A DNA stretch of 64,000 bases, taken from DATAXP01 sp963708675 (GTDB taxonomy: Bacteria; Planctomycetota; Planctomycetia; Pirellulales; PNKZ01). A model generated the notes under the pieces. It was given only the letters and a program-made list of their open reading frames with translations. It was not told the origin of the DNA and searched no databases. Positions 25,791 through 36,777 of this stretch are shown here, piece by piece; position 1 is the first letter of the stretch, and every line of letters starts with the position of its first letter. Location: NCBI GenBank assembly GCA_963708675.1, contig CAVPTO010000003.1:2108001-2172000 (forward strand). The letters run 5' to 3'. A program made the position numbers and the translations under genes.

Positions 25791-27281
25791 CTACAGGGAC
25801 AGCAGCATCAGCGCCCCGATCATTGCTGCGACGATCCAGCTCATGCGATCTTTGATTGCGTATAACAGCGGATCGTCGTGCATGATCCGCCGCTTGGCCT
25901 GCATCCAAATGCGCGTCGTCCAGTAGAGCATCAACGGGCAGACGAACCATAACAGCTTGCTCGACCCGTACAGCGAATGTGCGCGATCGCTGTGGATGTA
26001 GAGCGCGAGCACCAGCACCGACAGATAGGCACTCGCCGAGCCGAACGATTCGATCAGGCTCAGGTCGGAGACGAGATAGCCACGGCCCTTGGCCGAGTGT
26101 TGATTGTCGTCGGCCAGCGGAAGCAGTTCGGCATAGCGCTTTACGAACGCCAGCGACGTGAACAGGAACATCGACATGGCCAGCAACCATTCGGAAGGCT
26201 GAATGTCGGTCGCCTCGCCGCCGGCGATGATGCGCAGCGTGTACAGTCCCGCCAACAAGAAGACGTCGACGAGCATTTTACGTTTGAGCCACAGGCTGTA
26301 CGCCAGCGTCAGCACGACATACGCCGCCAAACAGGCGAGAAACGCCCAAGGCAGCGTGAGAGCCGCGAGCGCGAAGGATCCTGCCAACAATCCCGCAGCC
26401 AACGGTGGACCCGCCATCACCGACAGCGCGCCGCTGGCAAAAGGTCGCCGTCGCTTGCGCGGATGATGACGATCCGACTCCAAATCGAGCAAATCGTTGA
26501 TGATATATGTGGCCGACGCGCAAGCGCTCAAGCAGACGAACGCCAACGCCGCCTGTATCACGCGATCGAACGAGAGGAGTCGATGCGCGAACACTAGCGG
26601 CGCGAAGACGAGAACGTTCTTCGCCCACTGATGCGGACGAAGCACTCGCCACATCGCTCGCCACGACGGCGTCTTGGGAGCAATGATCTCGACGCGTGGA
26701 TGGCTGCCGCGCAGGCGATTTAGCAATGCTGCCGAAGGAGCGACGACATACGCGGTGACCGACCTCGTCCAAATCGGCATGTCGGCCCAGGCGTCGCCGA
26801 TGTAGCAGAAGCGTTGTTCGCCATGATCGGCCAGCCAGCGCTCGATGACGTGCAGCTTTTTCGCCCCTTTAAGGTTCTCCGTCAAATCGGTGGCAATCAC
26901 CTCGTCGAACAGTTGCAGATGATCGGCAATCTTCTGCGCCCAAAGCCGATCGCTCGCCGTGATGAGCACTAGCTTGCGTCCGCGAGCTTTTTTGTTCTTC
27001 AAGAATTCAATGACACTTGACCGATAGGGCAGCGTGGCCGCATCAACCGATACGCGCTCGGCGACGCGGCGCTTCAGTGTCGGTCGCCCCTGTTGCAGCC
27101 AGCCGGGCAACGAGAAAAGTACCAGCGGGTTTTTCCGCACCGAAAGAATCAGCCCTTCGGCCAGCGTGTCTGTGGCGATCAGCGTTCCATCGAGATCGAC
27201 AAACAGCGGTCCTTCATCGACCAACTGGGGCGATGGATTTGCCGCATCGGCTGCTGTTTGCGATGGAATGTTGTCCGACAT
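25791..27281 (-). CDS. HAD phosphatase-UbiA prenyltransferase fusion
   Basis: A 496-residue fusion. The N-terminal HAD domain (about 20-215) has the catalytic FVDLDGT (Asp29, Asp31), KLVLITASD as motif II, and CYIGDAWADMPIW with the motif IV Asp pair. The C-terminal UbiA domain (about 225-496) has about eight membrane helices and the prenyl-diphosphate motif INDLLDLESDRHHPRK. The UbiA part resembles decaprenyl-phosphate phosphoribosyltransferases, which make the arabinose-donor precursor. A fused phosphatase would then remove the 5-phosphate from the product, which is a plausible but untested role. The same fusion is known in several bacteria. Confidence 0.9.
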   Translation of the reverse strand: MSDNIPSQTAADAANPSPQLVDEGPLFVDLDGTLIATDTLAEGLILSVRKNPLVLFSLPGWLQQGRPTLKRRVAERVSVDAATLPYRSSVIEFLKNKKARGRKLVLITASDRLWAQKIADHLQLFDEVIATDLTENLKGAKKLHVIERWLADHGEQRFCYIGDAWADMPIWTRSVTAYVVAPSAALLNRLRGSHPRVEIIAPKTPSWRAMWRVLRPHQWAKNVLVFAPLVFAHRLLSFDRVIQAALAFVCLSACASATYIINDLLDLESDRHHPRKRRRPFASGALSVMAGPPLAAGLLAGSFALAALTLPWAFLACLAAYVVLTLAYSLWLKRKMLVDVFLLAGLYTLRIIAGGEATDIQPSEWLLAMSMFLFTSLAFVKRYAELLPLADDNQHSAKGRGYLVSDLSLIESFGSASAYLSVLVLALYIHSDRAHSLYGSSKLLWFVCPLMLYWTTRIWMQAKRRIMHDDPLLYAIKDRMSWIVAAMIGALMLLSL

Positions 27282-27550
27282 TTCGCCTTACTCGGAGAGG
27301 CTCGCACGCGTGCCTTTTCTTCATTGTGCCTTACCACCTAAGGGCCGGAAGGGCTCGGGCCAATGAATTTGCTGCCGTTTGACATCCAGCGATGCACGTT
27401 GTGAGCTTTGCAAGGCCTCGTCTGTCGAAGGAAACTGCTTGCGTGAAAATAATTGACCCCGCCCGAGCATCGGCTCATAAAAGAACCATGCCTTCGGCGG
27501 TGCCGTTCGCCGCGCCGCTAATTCTCCACGAGTCATCGATCGCCATTTCT

Positions 27551-29857
27551 ATGCCTGCATCGCGTCGAGAGTTCATTCAGAGTTCGGCAGCCGCAGCGGC
27601 CGGAATCGGGATCGTCACTCAAGCCTCCGTGACAACCGGCGCACCGCCGAGTTCGAAGTCGTCGACGCCTTTTCGCGGCGAGTGGCAGAACGTTCCCGAT
27701 CGTCCGTGGCTGGGACGCGAGTATTGGGCAAACCCGTTGCAAGACTGGCATGTCTCCGGTGGCCGCATCGAGTGCCATCACGCGGCGCTCGATCGCAACG
27801 TGCATTTGCTCACCAGGCAACTTGGCAGCGGCACAGGCGACGTTGAAATGAGCGTGCGCATCGCACGTGTCGACGGAGGCGCAATCAGTGAAGGGCAGGG
27901 GTCGGCGGGGTTTCGCATCGGCATTCAAGGTCCGCTCGATGACTATCGCAACGCGTTGATTTACGGCACAGGCCTCGATGTTGGCATTACGGCGGATGGT
28001 GGGCTGTTTCTTGGGAAGGTCGAAGATGCGAAGGCGGGGACGATCAAGCTTGATCGTAATGCCGTCGAGCTGCGACTTACCGCGAAACCGCAAGCGAAGG
28101 CTTACGCGGTTACACTTTTGGTTTACGATGATGCGGGGCAGAAACTCGGCGAGTTGCGGCGCGATGATATCGAAGCCGATCAACTCGTCGGAAACGTGGC
28201 GCTCGTGGCGAACTTCGGTCGCCCGGCGCCGCGCGGCAAGCGGCAAGGCGCCGGAAAGGCGGCCGGCGCCGGCCGCTGGTCGTTTGCCGACTGGAAAGTC
28301 TCGGGCTCGAAAGTCGAAGCACACGAAGATCGCGCTTTCGGCCCGATTCTCTTCAGCCAGTACACGCTGTCGCAAGGCACCGTGAAGTTGACCGCGCAGA
28401 TGGCGCCCGTCGGCACGACAGAGTCGCAAATCGTCACGCTGCACATTCTGTCCACGGACGGCGACTCGCCCACGAAGTACGAAGCGACGATTCATCCACA
28501 AGCTCGCACCGCCTCGTTCCGTATCAATAACTGGAAACCCGATAACTGGAAGTCCGACGCCGATCGCAAGTATCGCCTCGAATACGACGGACACACTTGG
28601 GAAGGCATCATTCGTCGCGATCCGGTCGACAAGCCCGAGATTGCCGTCGGCGACGTTTCGTGCAACACGCACGCAGCCTTTCCCAATTCGCAATTCGTCG
28701 CGAACATGGCAAAGCTCGATCCCGACTTGCTCGCGTTCGTTGGCGATCAGTTCTACGAAAGCACTGGCGGGTACGGCGTCGTTCGCGATGCCCTCGAGCC
28801 CGCGATCCTCGATTACCTTCGCAAGTGGTACATCCACGGTTGGACGTGGAGAGAACTCACCAAGGATCGGCCGAGCGTATCGCTGCCCGACGATCACGAC
28901 GTCTATCAAGGCAACATCTGGGGCGAAGGGGGGGAGCCGCGGCACGGCACGCAAGAGATGGGCGGCTACGACATGCCTGCCGAGTGGGTCAATGTCGTCT
29001 ACCGCACGCAGACGTCGCATCATCCCGATCCGTACGATGCGACGCCGATGAAGCAGGACATCCTCGTCTTCTACGGCCCACTGACGTACGGACGCATCAG
29101 CTTCGCGATCATCGCCGACCGCATGTTCAAAACCGGACCTGAAGGCAAAGTCCCGTCGACCGGCAGTCGCGGCGATCACGTTGTCGATCCGAACTTCGAC
29201 CCGCGCACGGCCGATATCCCTGCCGCGCAGCTGCTCGGCGAACGGCAAATGAGTTTTCTCCGCGCGTGGGCCGACGATTGGAAAGACGTCGACATGAAAG
29301 CGGTCATCTCGCAAACCATTTTCAATGCGATGGCCACGACGCACGGCGCCAATCGCGAACGTCTGATCGCCGACTACGACGCCAACGGCTGGCCACAGAC
29401 TCCGCGCAACGAAGCCCTGCGATTGATCCACAAAGCGCGGGCGTTCCACATTGCGGGCGATCAACACCTTCCCGCCGTGCTTCAGTACGGCATCGACGAG
29501 TTCCGTGATGGTCCGGTCGCGTTCGCAGGGCCGGCCGTCAATGTTGGCTATCCGCGATGGTTCGAACCCACGAGTCCCGGCGAGAATCGCAAACCTGGCA
29601 GCCCGGAAAACACTGGTGACTTCCTCGACGGGTTCGGCAATCGCATGACGGTAATGGCCGTCGCCAACGGCGCGATCGAGCCGCGCAAGGGAGTGCTCGA
29701 AATGCTCGAAGATCGTTGCTCGGGCCTCGGCATCGTCCGTCTCAACAAGGCGCGGCAGGAGGTGACGATCGACTGTTGGCCTCTCATGGCCGATCCGACC
29801 CAGCCCGGGACTCAGTTCGCCGGTTGGCCCGTGACGGTGAAGGCGCCAAAAGCGTAA
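27551..29857 (+). CDS. Tat-exported PhoD-like alkaline phosphatase
   Basis: A 768-residue protein beginning with a twin-arginine signal (SRREFIQSSAAAAAGIGIV). Residues about 45-270 form a jelly-roll-like N-terminal region. A PhoD-type metallophosphatase core follows, with DVSCNTHAA, LDPDLLAFVGDQFYE, SLPDDHDVYQGN, AVISQTIF and HIAGDQHLPAVLQYG, which together supply the metal-ligand Asp, Asn and His residues. The family hydrolyses phosphodiesters such as teichoic acids or lipids. ATG 27551 is the only start that gives a clean Tat signal. It is isolated, with a repeat-rich region after it. Confidence 0.88.
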   Translation: MPASRREFIQSSAAAAAGIGIVTQASVTTGAPPSSKSSTPFRGEWQNVPDRPWLGREYWANPLQDWHVSGGRIECHHAALDRNVHLLTRQLGSGTGDVEMSVRIARVDGGAISEGQGSAGFRIGIQGPLDDYRNALIYGTGLDVGITADGGLFLGKVEDAKAGTIKLDRNAVELRLTAKPQAKAYAVTLLVYDDAGQKLGELRRDDIEADQLVGNVALVANFGRPAPRGKRQGAGKAAGAGRWSFADWKVSGSKVEAHEDRAFGPILFSQYTLSQGTVKLTAQMAPVGTTESQIVTLHILSTDGDSPTKYEATIHPQARTASFRINNWKPDNWKSDADRKYRLEYDGHTWEGIIRRDPVDKPEIAVGDVSCNTHAAFPNSQFVANMAKLDPDLLAFVGDQFYESTGGYGVVRDALEPAILDYLRKWYIHGWTWRELTKDRPSVSLPDDHDVYQGNIWGEGGEPRHGTQEMGGYDMPAEWVNVVYRTQTSHHPDPYDATPMKQDILVFYGPLTYGRISFAIIADRMFKTGPEGKVPSTGSRGDHVVDPNFDPRTADIPAAQLLGERQMSFLRAWADDWKDVDMKAVISQTIFNAMATTHGANRERLIADYDANGWPQTPRNEALRLIHKARAFHIAGDQHLPAVLQYGIDEFRDGPVAFAGPAVNVGYPRWFEPTSPGENRKPGSPENTGDFLDGFGNRMTVMAVANGAIEPRKGVLEMLEDRCSGLGIVRLNKARQEVTIDCWPLMADPTQPGTQFAGWPVTVKAPKA

Positions 29858-29900
29858 AAAGTCGATCGTATTTTTGACCGCTCTATATACGGGGGGTTTT

Positions 29901-29938
29901 GTGCAATAAGTCGCCTCTTTCGGTGTGACTTTTTGCAC
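29901..29938. repeat. GTGCAAAAAGTC inverted repeat, copy 2
   Basis: GTGCAATAAGTC (29901-29912) and GACTTTTTGCAC (29927-29938) form a near-perfect stem with a 14-base loop. It is the reverse orientation of the element at 21983-22029, including the preceding TTTT. Confidence 0.65.
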
Positions 29939-30092
29939 GGCGGGCAAAAACGCCGCCAAGGCGATAAGTCGCCGAGCGATGGGCGATCGAGCGGTGATAT
30001 TGCGGTAATGGCGCATGACGTTCGAATATCGCGATTTCGTCGCGAGACGCGCCGGCGCAAAGAGCCATCGACACGAGTTGTTTGCCATTCGA

Positions 30093-30275
30093 ACCCTTCT
30101 CCCTTCGGGAGAAGGTGCCGCGAAAGCGGCGGATGAGGGCGCGTTGTAGCTGGACACGCATCGCTCAAAGCGTCGACGCAATGCATGAAGGCAACGCGCG
30201 TGATAGTGCAACTCGCCCTCACCCGGCGGCCGACCACCGCTTCGCGGCGGTGCCCGCGCCACCCTTTTCCAAAGT
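30093..30275. repeat. REP/BIME-like composite repeat, copy e
   Basis: The left unit is CCCTTCTCCCTTCGGGAGAAGG with a CCGCGAAAGCGG hairpin and GGATGAGGGCGCGTT. A longer spacer leads to the right unit, CTCGCCCTCACCCGGCGG with a CCGCTTCGCGG hairpin, decayed at its end (ACCCTTTTCC). Confidence 0.75.
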
Positions 30276-30283
30276 GAGCGGAG

Positions 30284-30305
30284 AAAAAAACCCGAGTGCT
30301 TCGGG
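30284..30305 (-). terminator. Possible rho-independent terminator
   Basis: On the minus strand CCCGA, a 5-base loop and TCGGG are followed by seven T (30290-30284). The stem is only 5 bp and lies 265 bp past the stop of the esterase fusion gene, so the assignment is tentative. Confidence 0.4.
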
Positions 30306-30569
30306 ACTCCTCGCGTTCGCGCTGCGTTGGCGGCTGATTTGGCGCGCAATGACAAACCTCGTCGGAAGTTGGCGAGGCGAAAAGGTGGCTGATCCGCTCG
30401 ACCGTCGGCTTGAGCACGAAGTAATCTTCTGGCTCCGAGCGCAGCGTCTCGATGATCGGTTTGCCGCGCGAGCCCGCTTTTAGACAGGGCTCCACTTGCT
30501 CGTTAAAGTCCGGTTGCGAGCGGCCGAAGTTGTCTTTGACCTGAGTCGGTCACAACCGTGGTTCAAGGT

Positions 30570-32786
30570 TCACAGCTTGTTCGGCGTGACCTTGGTCCAA
30601 GGGCTGAAGGCGCCCAGGGCGTGCTGCTGGATTTTGCGTTTCCAGATCTTGTTGCCGCAAAAGGCGAAGAGCGTGTCCTTGTCGCTGCCACCAAGGGCCA
30701 CACCGATCACGCGGCTGCGATCGGGGACGGGAAGAATGACTTGCGTGGGGCCATCGTCGGCACTGATTTGCACACCGCTACGCGTGGCGACGAACTGACG
30801 CCCTTCAAGCGAATAGCAGACGCATTCCGCGCCAGCGTCGTCGTCCCAATCGGCGACATGGAGATGGAAGAACCGCTCTTTGTTCGTGAGCGTGCCATCG
30901 TCGTTGATCTGGTAACTATAGACCCACTTCGAATGCCCTTCGGCGACGGAGAGCAGCCATTGATCGGGGCGGTAGGCCATGCCGGTGGCGAAGTTGATGC
31001 CGCGATCGACCTGCGTCTTCTTGCCATCCTTGACGAGCCAGACCGTGCCGGCCGCGTTCGGTTTGTCGCCGTTGGTCGTCACGTACAAGCTGCCGTCCGG
31101 TCGCGCGAGAATCGAGTGGCCGAGAATGTCGTCCGTCACGACGCTGCCTTGGCCCGAGGTGTCGTAGCGTATGAGCTTGCCGGACTTCTCGGAGATGGTG
31201 AACAGCGTGCCGTCGGGGCCGATCGTGACGCAGTGGGCCTGAGCGGCATCGTCGACGAAGACCGTCACCTTTCCATCGAGGCCGATGCGATGGATCTTGT
31301 TGTTCGACGTGTCGGCGAAGAACACTTCGCCGTTAGCGTTGCATGCGGGGCCGCGGGTGCTCTTGAACCCTTCGGCGACAAGCTGCCAATCTTCGCCGGG
31401 GACGAGAACGTCTTGCGCACGCGGAGCGCTCGGACCAGCCTTCACGCGAGCCGGCCAATCCCGCCACAGATAGGCCATCGCTTCCTGCCAGTGCTCGGCG
31501 TATCCCGCGACGTGGCGACCGTCGATGGTGCGGAATTGGTAATCGTAGCCGGAGAACTTGAGGGCCTTGTCCATTTCCTGGTCGAGCAGGAACCAATCGC
31601 CGGCACAGTTCTCCATGTCGTGCGTCGCGGTGGTGAGGAAGGCGCGAATGGGTTTCGCTTCAAACTTGCGGACCATCATCGGGAATTCGTGTCCGCCACG
31701 GAACGCGACCCAACTCCCGCTGGCTGCGTAGACTCGGCTAAACGCATCGGGCCGGTTCCACGCTGCCGTGAATGCCGCGATGCCACCGCTGCTGCCGCCC
31801 GCCATGCAACGGTCGTTTCCGTCGGTCGAGAGATTGAGGTCGTATTCCTTGGCGACGAACGGCAGCAATTCGTCGACGAGGAATCGGACGTTGTTGTCGC
31901 TCACACCGTCGTATTCGAAGTCGCGATTGCGTCGGCCCGCCGTTCCCTTCATCGGCGCGGGGACTTCGCCGGGACGCACGAAGACGCCGATCGTCACGGG
32001 CATTTCGCGCGTCGCGATCGCGGTTTCCATCAGCGTTTTTTCACGCGGGTTAAAACCGTCAGTCTTCACATAGACACATGCAGGCTTCTTGCCGTCGTAT
32101 TGCTTGGGAATGAAGACCGTCACGTCGCGCTGGGTGCCCGGAAAGATTTTGCTCGTAATGAAACGGAACTCCTTGATCTCGCCTGCCAGGATATCTTTGG
32201 AATCGATCGTAGGCGGCTCATATTTCTTCACGTCTTCTGCAAACGCTGTCGCCTCGACGCCGGTGCCTGCAAGCGGCTTGATGAACCACTGCAAATGACG
32301 GTCGGTTGCTTTGTAGGTCCAGAGGTCGATCTTCGCGCCGACGTTTGCTTTGCCCCCATTGTGATCGACGCCCATCTGCGGCGCGTGCTTCGGCGAGAGC
32401 GCATAGCTGCCGTTCTCGTGCTTCGTGAGCGACCACAACTGCGAAGGCTTGCCGTCGTCTTTCTCGAGCACGATGAGCGTGCCGGTCTTTGCTCCGCCCT
32501 TGGCCGCTGCGAGCGCGAGCGACGGTTCATGCGCGGGCTTGATCGCAACGTAGCCCGGCTCCTTGGGAACGACATGCCACTTCTGATGCGGCTTATCTGA
32601 AGGCTTGTTGATCGAAACGAGCGTGCCTTCCGTCGTGCCGGCATCAACCGCTTCGAGCACGAAGCTCGACGCACTCGCGGGCACCAAGCGGTATGCGCCC
32701 CAATCTTCAGCGGCCGCGGGGCAGGGCGTGATGAATGCGCCGAAGGCCAGCGCGAATGACAGATATGCGAAGGATTTGGTGTTCAT
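30570..32786 (-). CDS. Secreted ricin-lectin/esterase/SMP-30 propeller fusion
   Basis: A 738-residue exported protein with three modules. After the signal peptide (SFAYLSFALAFGAFITPCPA), residues about 28-170 form a ricin-B-like trefoil with QKW, QLW and LQW repeats. Residues about 190-450 are an enterochelin-esterase-like alpha/beta hydrolase with the nucleophile elbow GGSSGG, a later Asp region and a His in GRHVAGYAEHW. Residues about 460-738 are an SMP-30/gluconolactonase propeller (GPACNANGEVFFADTSNN, AHCVTIGPDG). A carbohydrate-binding esterase that removes acyl or methyl groups from polysaccharide is the likely role. ATG 32786 is chosen for the signal peptide; the frame extends upstream into a REP repeat. 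Confidence 0.87.
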   Translation of the reverse strand: MNTKSFAYLSFALAFGAFITPCPAAAEDWGAYRLVPASASSFVLEAVDAGTTEGTLVSINKPSDKPHQKWHVVPKEPGYVAIKPAHEPSLALAAAKGGAKTGTLIVLEKDDGKPSQLWSLTKHENGSYALSPKHAPQMGVDHNGGKANVGAKIDLWTYKATDRHLQWFIKPLAGTGVEATAFAEDVKKYEPPTIDSKDILAGEIKEFRFITSKIFPGTQRDVTVFIPKQYDGKKPACVYVKTDGFNPREKTLMETAIATREMPVTIGVFVRPGEVPAPMKGTAGRRNRDFEYDGVSDNNVRFLVDELLPFVAKEYDLNLSTDGNDRCMAGGSSGGIAAFTAAWNRPDAFSRVYAASGSWVAFRGGHEFPMMVRKFEAKPIRAFLTTATHDMENCAGDWFLLDQEMDKALKFSGYDYQFRTIDGRHVAGYAEHWQEAMAYLWRDWPARVKAGPSAPRAQDVLVPGEDWQLVAEGFKSTRGPACNANGEVFFADTSNNKIHRIGLDGKVTVFVDDAAQAHCVTIGPDGTLFTISEKSGKLIRYDTSGQGSVVTDDILGHSILARPDGSLYVTTNGDKPNAAGTVWLVKDGKKTQVDRGINFATGMAYRPDQWLLSVAEGHSKWVYSYQINDDGTLTNKERFFHLHVADWDDDAGAECVCYSLEGRQFVATRSGVQISADDGPTQVILPVPDRSRVIGVALGGSDKDTLFAFCGNKIWKRKIQQHALGAFSPWTKVTPNKL

Positions 32787-32908
32787 GGAATGCACGTTAG
32801 TTAGTCTTTCGTCGACACACAACGCGCAATCACATCGCCAAGCAAAGGAGTTTGTTCGTCCGACTCGCGAGTTGCGAACTGCCGTTACGCGGGGGGCGGC
32901 ATGTCTCA

Positions 32909-33026
32909 TCCCCTCTCCCCTTGCGGGAGAGGGTGGTTCGCCGAAGGCGAACCGGATGAGGGGTTGAGGCGGGTACACACTTCACGACCCCTCACCCCGG
33001 CCCTCTCCCGCAAGGGGAGAGGGAGA
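32909..33026. repeat. REP/BIME-like composite repeat, copy f
   Basis: CCCCTCTCCCCTTGCGGGAGAGGG, a GGTTCGCCGAAGGCGAACC hairpin and GGATGAGGGG, then a short spacer and CCCTCACCCCGGCCCTCTCCC closing with CAAGGGGAGAGGGAG. It lies between leuA and the esterase fusion gene and closely matches copy j. Confidence 0.8.
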
Positions 33027-33039
33027 AAACAAACGGACG

Positions 33040-34624
<1,585 letters not shown>

Positions 34625-34861
34625 GAAGTCTTCCCTGCCAAATGCGTGTCAAACGGTCACAGTCTATTCTAGCGTTGAATAGGGCAAAAAGCCCTCGGGT
34701 GTGAGGCCGTGGGAGTCGAAAGTCGGTCAAAAAGCCACCCCGACCGATGCCAACCGTTCGGCAACGCGAATAGTTTTATGACTCGCTTGCCGCGACAAGG
34801 TTCGCATTCGCGCCGGCGAAGTCTACACTGAACCCTTGTGACTGCACCCTGGGCAACAGCC

Positions 34862-36637
34862 ATGCCGCGGATTTGGTGGACCATGCGAAAGCTGCGGTCT
34901 GACGACCCAGCCACACGCGCGGCCGCAGCCGACGAACTCAAGCGAATCGGGGTCTCTGCCGTCCCACGTCTAGCAGGGCTGTTGGCCGACGAAGATCGCG
35001 ACCTCCGAACCTTGGCCGCCGACATTCTCGCTTCGGTCGATGCCGAGGGTTCGGCCACGTTGGTGCAGACGTTGGCCGAGACTAACGGCGAGCAACGTTC
35101 GGCGCTGGTGAAGGTGCTCACTCGCATCGGAGTGCCGGCCATTGCGCCGCTGATCGACGCCGTGAACGCGGACGACAGCGAGTTGCGTTCCGTTGCCATC
35201 AAAGCGCTGATCGGTATGGGCAGCCCTGCCGTCGCGCCGCTGATCACGGCGCTGCGAGGCGCTTCAACCGAGGCGCGATGGACGATCGCCGAAGCTTTGG
35301 GGCGTATCGGTGACACGACCGCCATCGAGCCGCTGATTGGCCTGTTGTCGGACCCCGAATATCTCGTGCAGTCGGCAGCCATCGAAGCCTTGGGCGCGAT
35401 CGGCGATCCGAGCGCCATCGACGCGCTGGTGACGGCGCTGAGTGACGACAACTCGCTGGTCGCGCTTTCGGCAGCTCAGGCGATGGCGAGCATCGACGCC
35501 GCGCAAGTCGTCGGGCCGCTCATCAAGGCGCTCGACCACGAAAGCTCACTGGTGCGAGCAGCCGCAATCAACGCGCTCGGTGGTCTGCACGATCCGGCCG
35601 CGATCGATGCCTTGATCAAAATGACGCGGACCGATAATTGGTTCGAGCGCTCGACGGCCGCCGAAGCGCTAGGTCGCATCAAAGATCCTCGCGTCATCCC
35701 GCATCTCATCGACTTGCTTCGCGACTCGGAACGTCACGTACGCGAGGCCGCCGCCTCGGCACTGGCAACAAACCACGACCAGCGCGCGGTCGGAGCCTTG
35801 GCATGGTTGCTCGAAGACGGCGACCCGTATGTTCGCGCGGCAGCGGCCGAATCGTTGGGCGTGATCGGCGACGCTCGCGCCATTTCGAACCTCATCGAAG
35901 CCCTCGGCGACGATGTCGCGACAACTCGCAAGACGGTCATCGACGCGCTCGAACGGATTGGCTTTGCGGCCATCCCTGTGCTCGTCGATTCGCTCACGAA
36001 CGCCAATCTGCACATTCAGCGCGGCTCAGCCGAGGCGCTCGATCGCATTGACCCTGCGTGGCGGCAATCGGCCGTGGCTCAGCTGTCGGTGCCGGAAGTG
36101 ATCGAACGCTTGTCGAACGACAATTCGCAGGTGCGCGTCGCAGCCGTGCAAACGCTCGAACAACTCGGCGACACCGAAGCCAGCGAGCCGTTGATTACCG
36201 CGCTCGCCGATTCGGATTGGCGCGTCCGCAAAGAAGCGGCTTCGGCACTGGGGACGATGAGAGACGGGACGTCGGTCCGCGCACTCGTCAAAGCGCTGGA
36301 AGATAACGACCCCGTCGTGCGCATGGCCGCCGCGGAATCTCTCGGCCAGAACGCCGACGACGACGCCCTCCCCGCCTTGGAGCGCATGGCGAGCGACCAG
36401 TTCACCGCCAGCACGGCGGTACGATCGCTCGAAAGGTTGCTATCGCGTGGGGCTTCGCGACTCTCGCGCGATTCGATCGCTCGGCTTGCGCAGTTTCCCG
36501 ACACGTCGCAAGATTGGTCGCAGTACACGCCGGCATCGCTGCAAGACGGCACGCCGAACATCGAGTACATCAGTTGCGGGCGCATTCGCCGCTTGGCCGA
36601 GGCCGAGCTAGCACGCCGCACGGCAAAAGCTCGCTAG
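34862..36637 (+). CDS. HEAT-repeat protein
   Basis: A protein of about 590 residues made almost entirely of tandem 31-residue EZ-HEAT/PBS-lyase-type repeats, such as AIEPLIGLLSDPEYLVQSAAIEALGAIGDP. Roughly 16 repeats are visible from residue 20 to about 545, with a short non-repeat C-terminus (DWSQYTPASLQDGTPNIEYI...). No signal peptide or catalytic motif is present, so it is probably a cytoplasmic protein-binding scaffold. The start is uncertain: ATG 34862, ATG 34883 or GTG 34838. It is divergent from leuA. Confidence 0.88.
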   Translation: MPRIWWTMRKLRSDDPATRAAAADELKRIGVSAVPRLAGLLADEDRDLRTLAADILASVDAEGSATLVQTLAETNGEQRSALVKVLTRIGVPAIAPLIDAVNADDSELRSVAIKALIGMGSPAVAPLITALRGASTEARWTIAEALGRIGDTTAIEPLIGLLSDPEYLVQSAAIEALGAIGDPSAIDALVTALSDDNSLVALSAAQAMASIDAAQVVGPLIKALDHESSLVRAAAINALGGLHDPAAIDALIKMTRTDNWFERSTAAEALGRIKDPRVIPHLIDLLRDSERHVREAAASALATNHDQRAVGALAWLLEDGDPYVRAAAAESLGVIGDARAISNLIEALGDDVATTRKTVIDALERIGFAAIPVLVDSLTNANLHIQRGSAEALDRIDPAWRQSAVAQLSVPEVIERLSNDNSQVRVAAVQTLEQLGDTEASEPLITALADSDWRVRKEAASALGTMRDGTSVRALVKALEDNDPVVRMAAAESLGQNADDDALPALERMASDQFTASTAVRSLERLLSRGASRLSRDSIARLAQFPDTSQDWSQYTPASLQDGTPNIEYISCGRIRRLAEAELARRTAKAR

Positions 36638-36777
36638 TGAAGAAGCCCCGCTAGCGTCGCGGCCTCGATCGCACGCTGGCCTTCACCGGCGTTGCGTATT
36701 TCAGTACGCTTGCGCTGCCTGCCCCGCCACCTTTCTGACTCTGCCGTCTTTTCCGACTCTCAACCTCCGGCGACGCG

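Larger units (their letters stand above)
29858..30569. other. Repeat-rich intergenic region between convergent genes
   Basis: 712 bp with no credible gene. It contains the GTGCAAAAAGTC repeat in reverse orientation (29901-29938), a full REP/BIME composite (30093-30275) and a possible minus-strand terminator (30284-30305). The remaining 260 bp to the esterase stop hold nothing I recognise. Confidence 0.55.

Noticed and set aside
28081..28096. A 16-base match to the inner arm of the 140-bp palindromic element inside the PhoD-like gene
   Set aside because: It reads as ordinary family sequence (AKPQA) without the opposite arm or termini, so chance is the simpler explanation.
27533..30355. A 940-codon open frame on the minus strand opposite the PhoD-like gene, plus similar long frames at 21933-24167 (+), 24169-26190 (-) and 61963-63918 (-)
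   Set aside because: They lie opposite or across well-supported genes (PhoD-like, cutA/SGNH, pckA/UbiA and glnN). Their translations are Arg- and Ala-rich without any domain motif, as expected for shadow frames in GC-rich coding DNA.
34862..36637. Repetitive DNA that could suggest a tandem repeat array
   Set aside because: The periodicity is at the protein level (31-residue HEAT repeats); the nucleotide sequences of the repeats are diverged.
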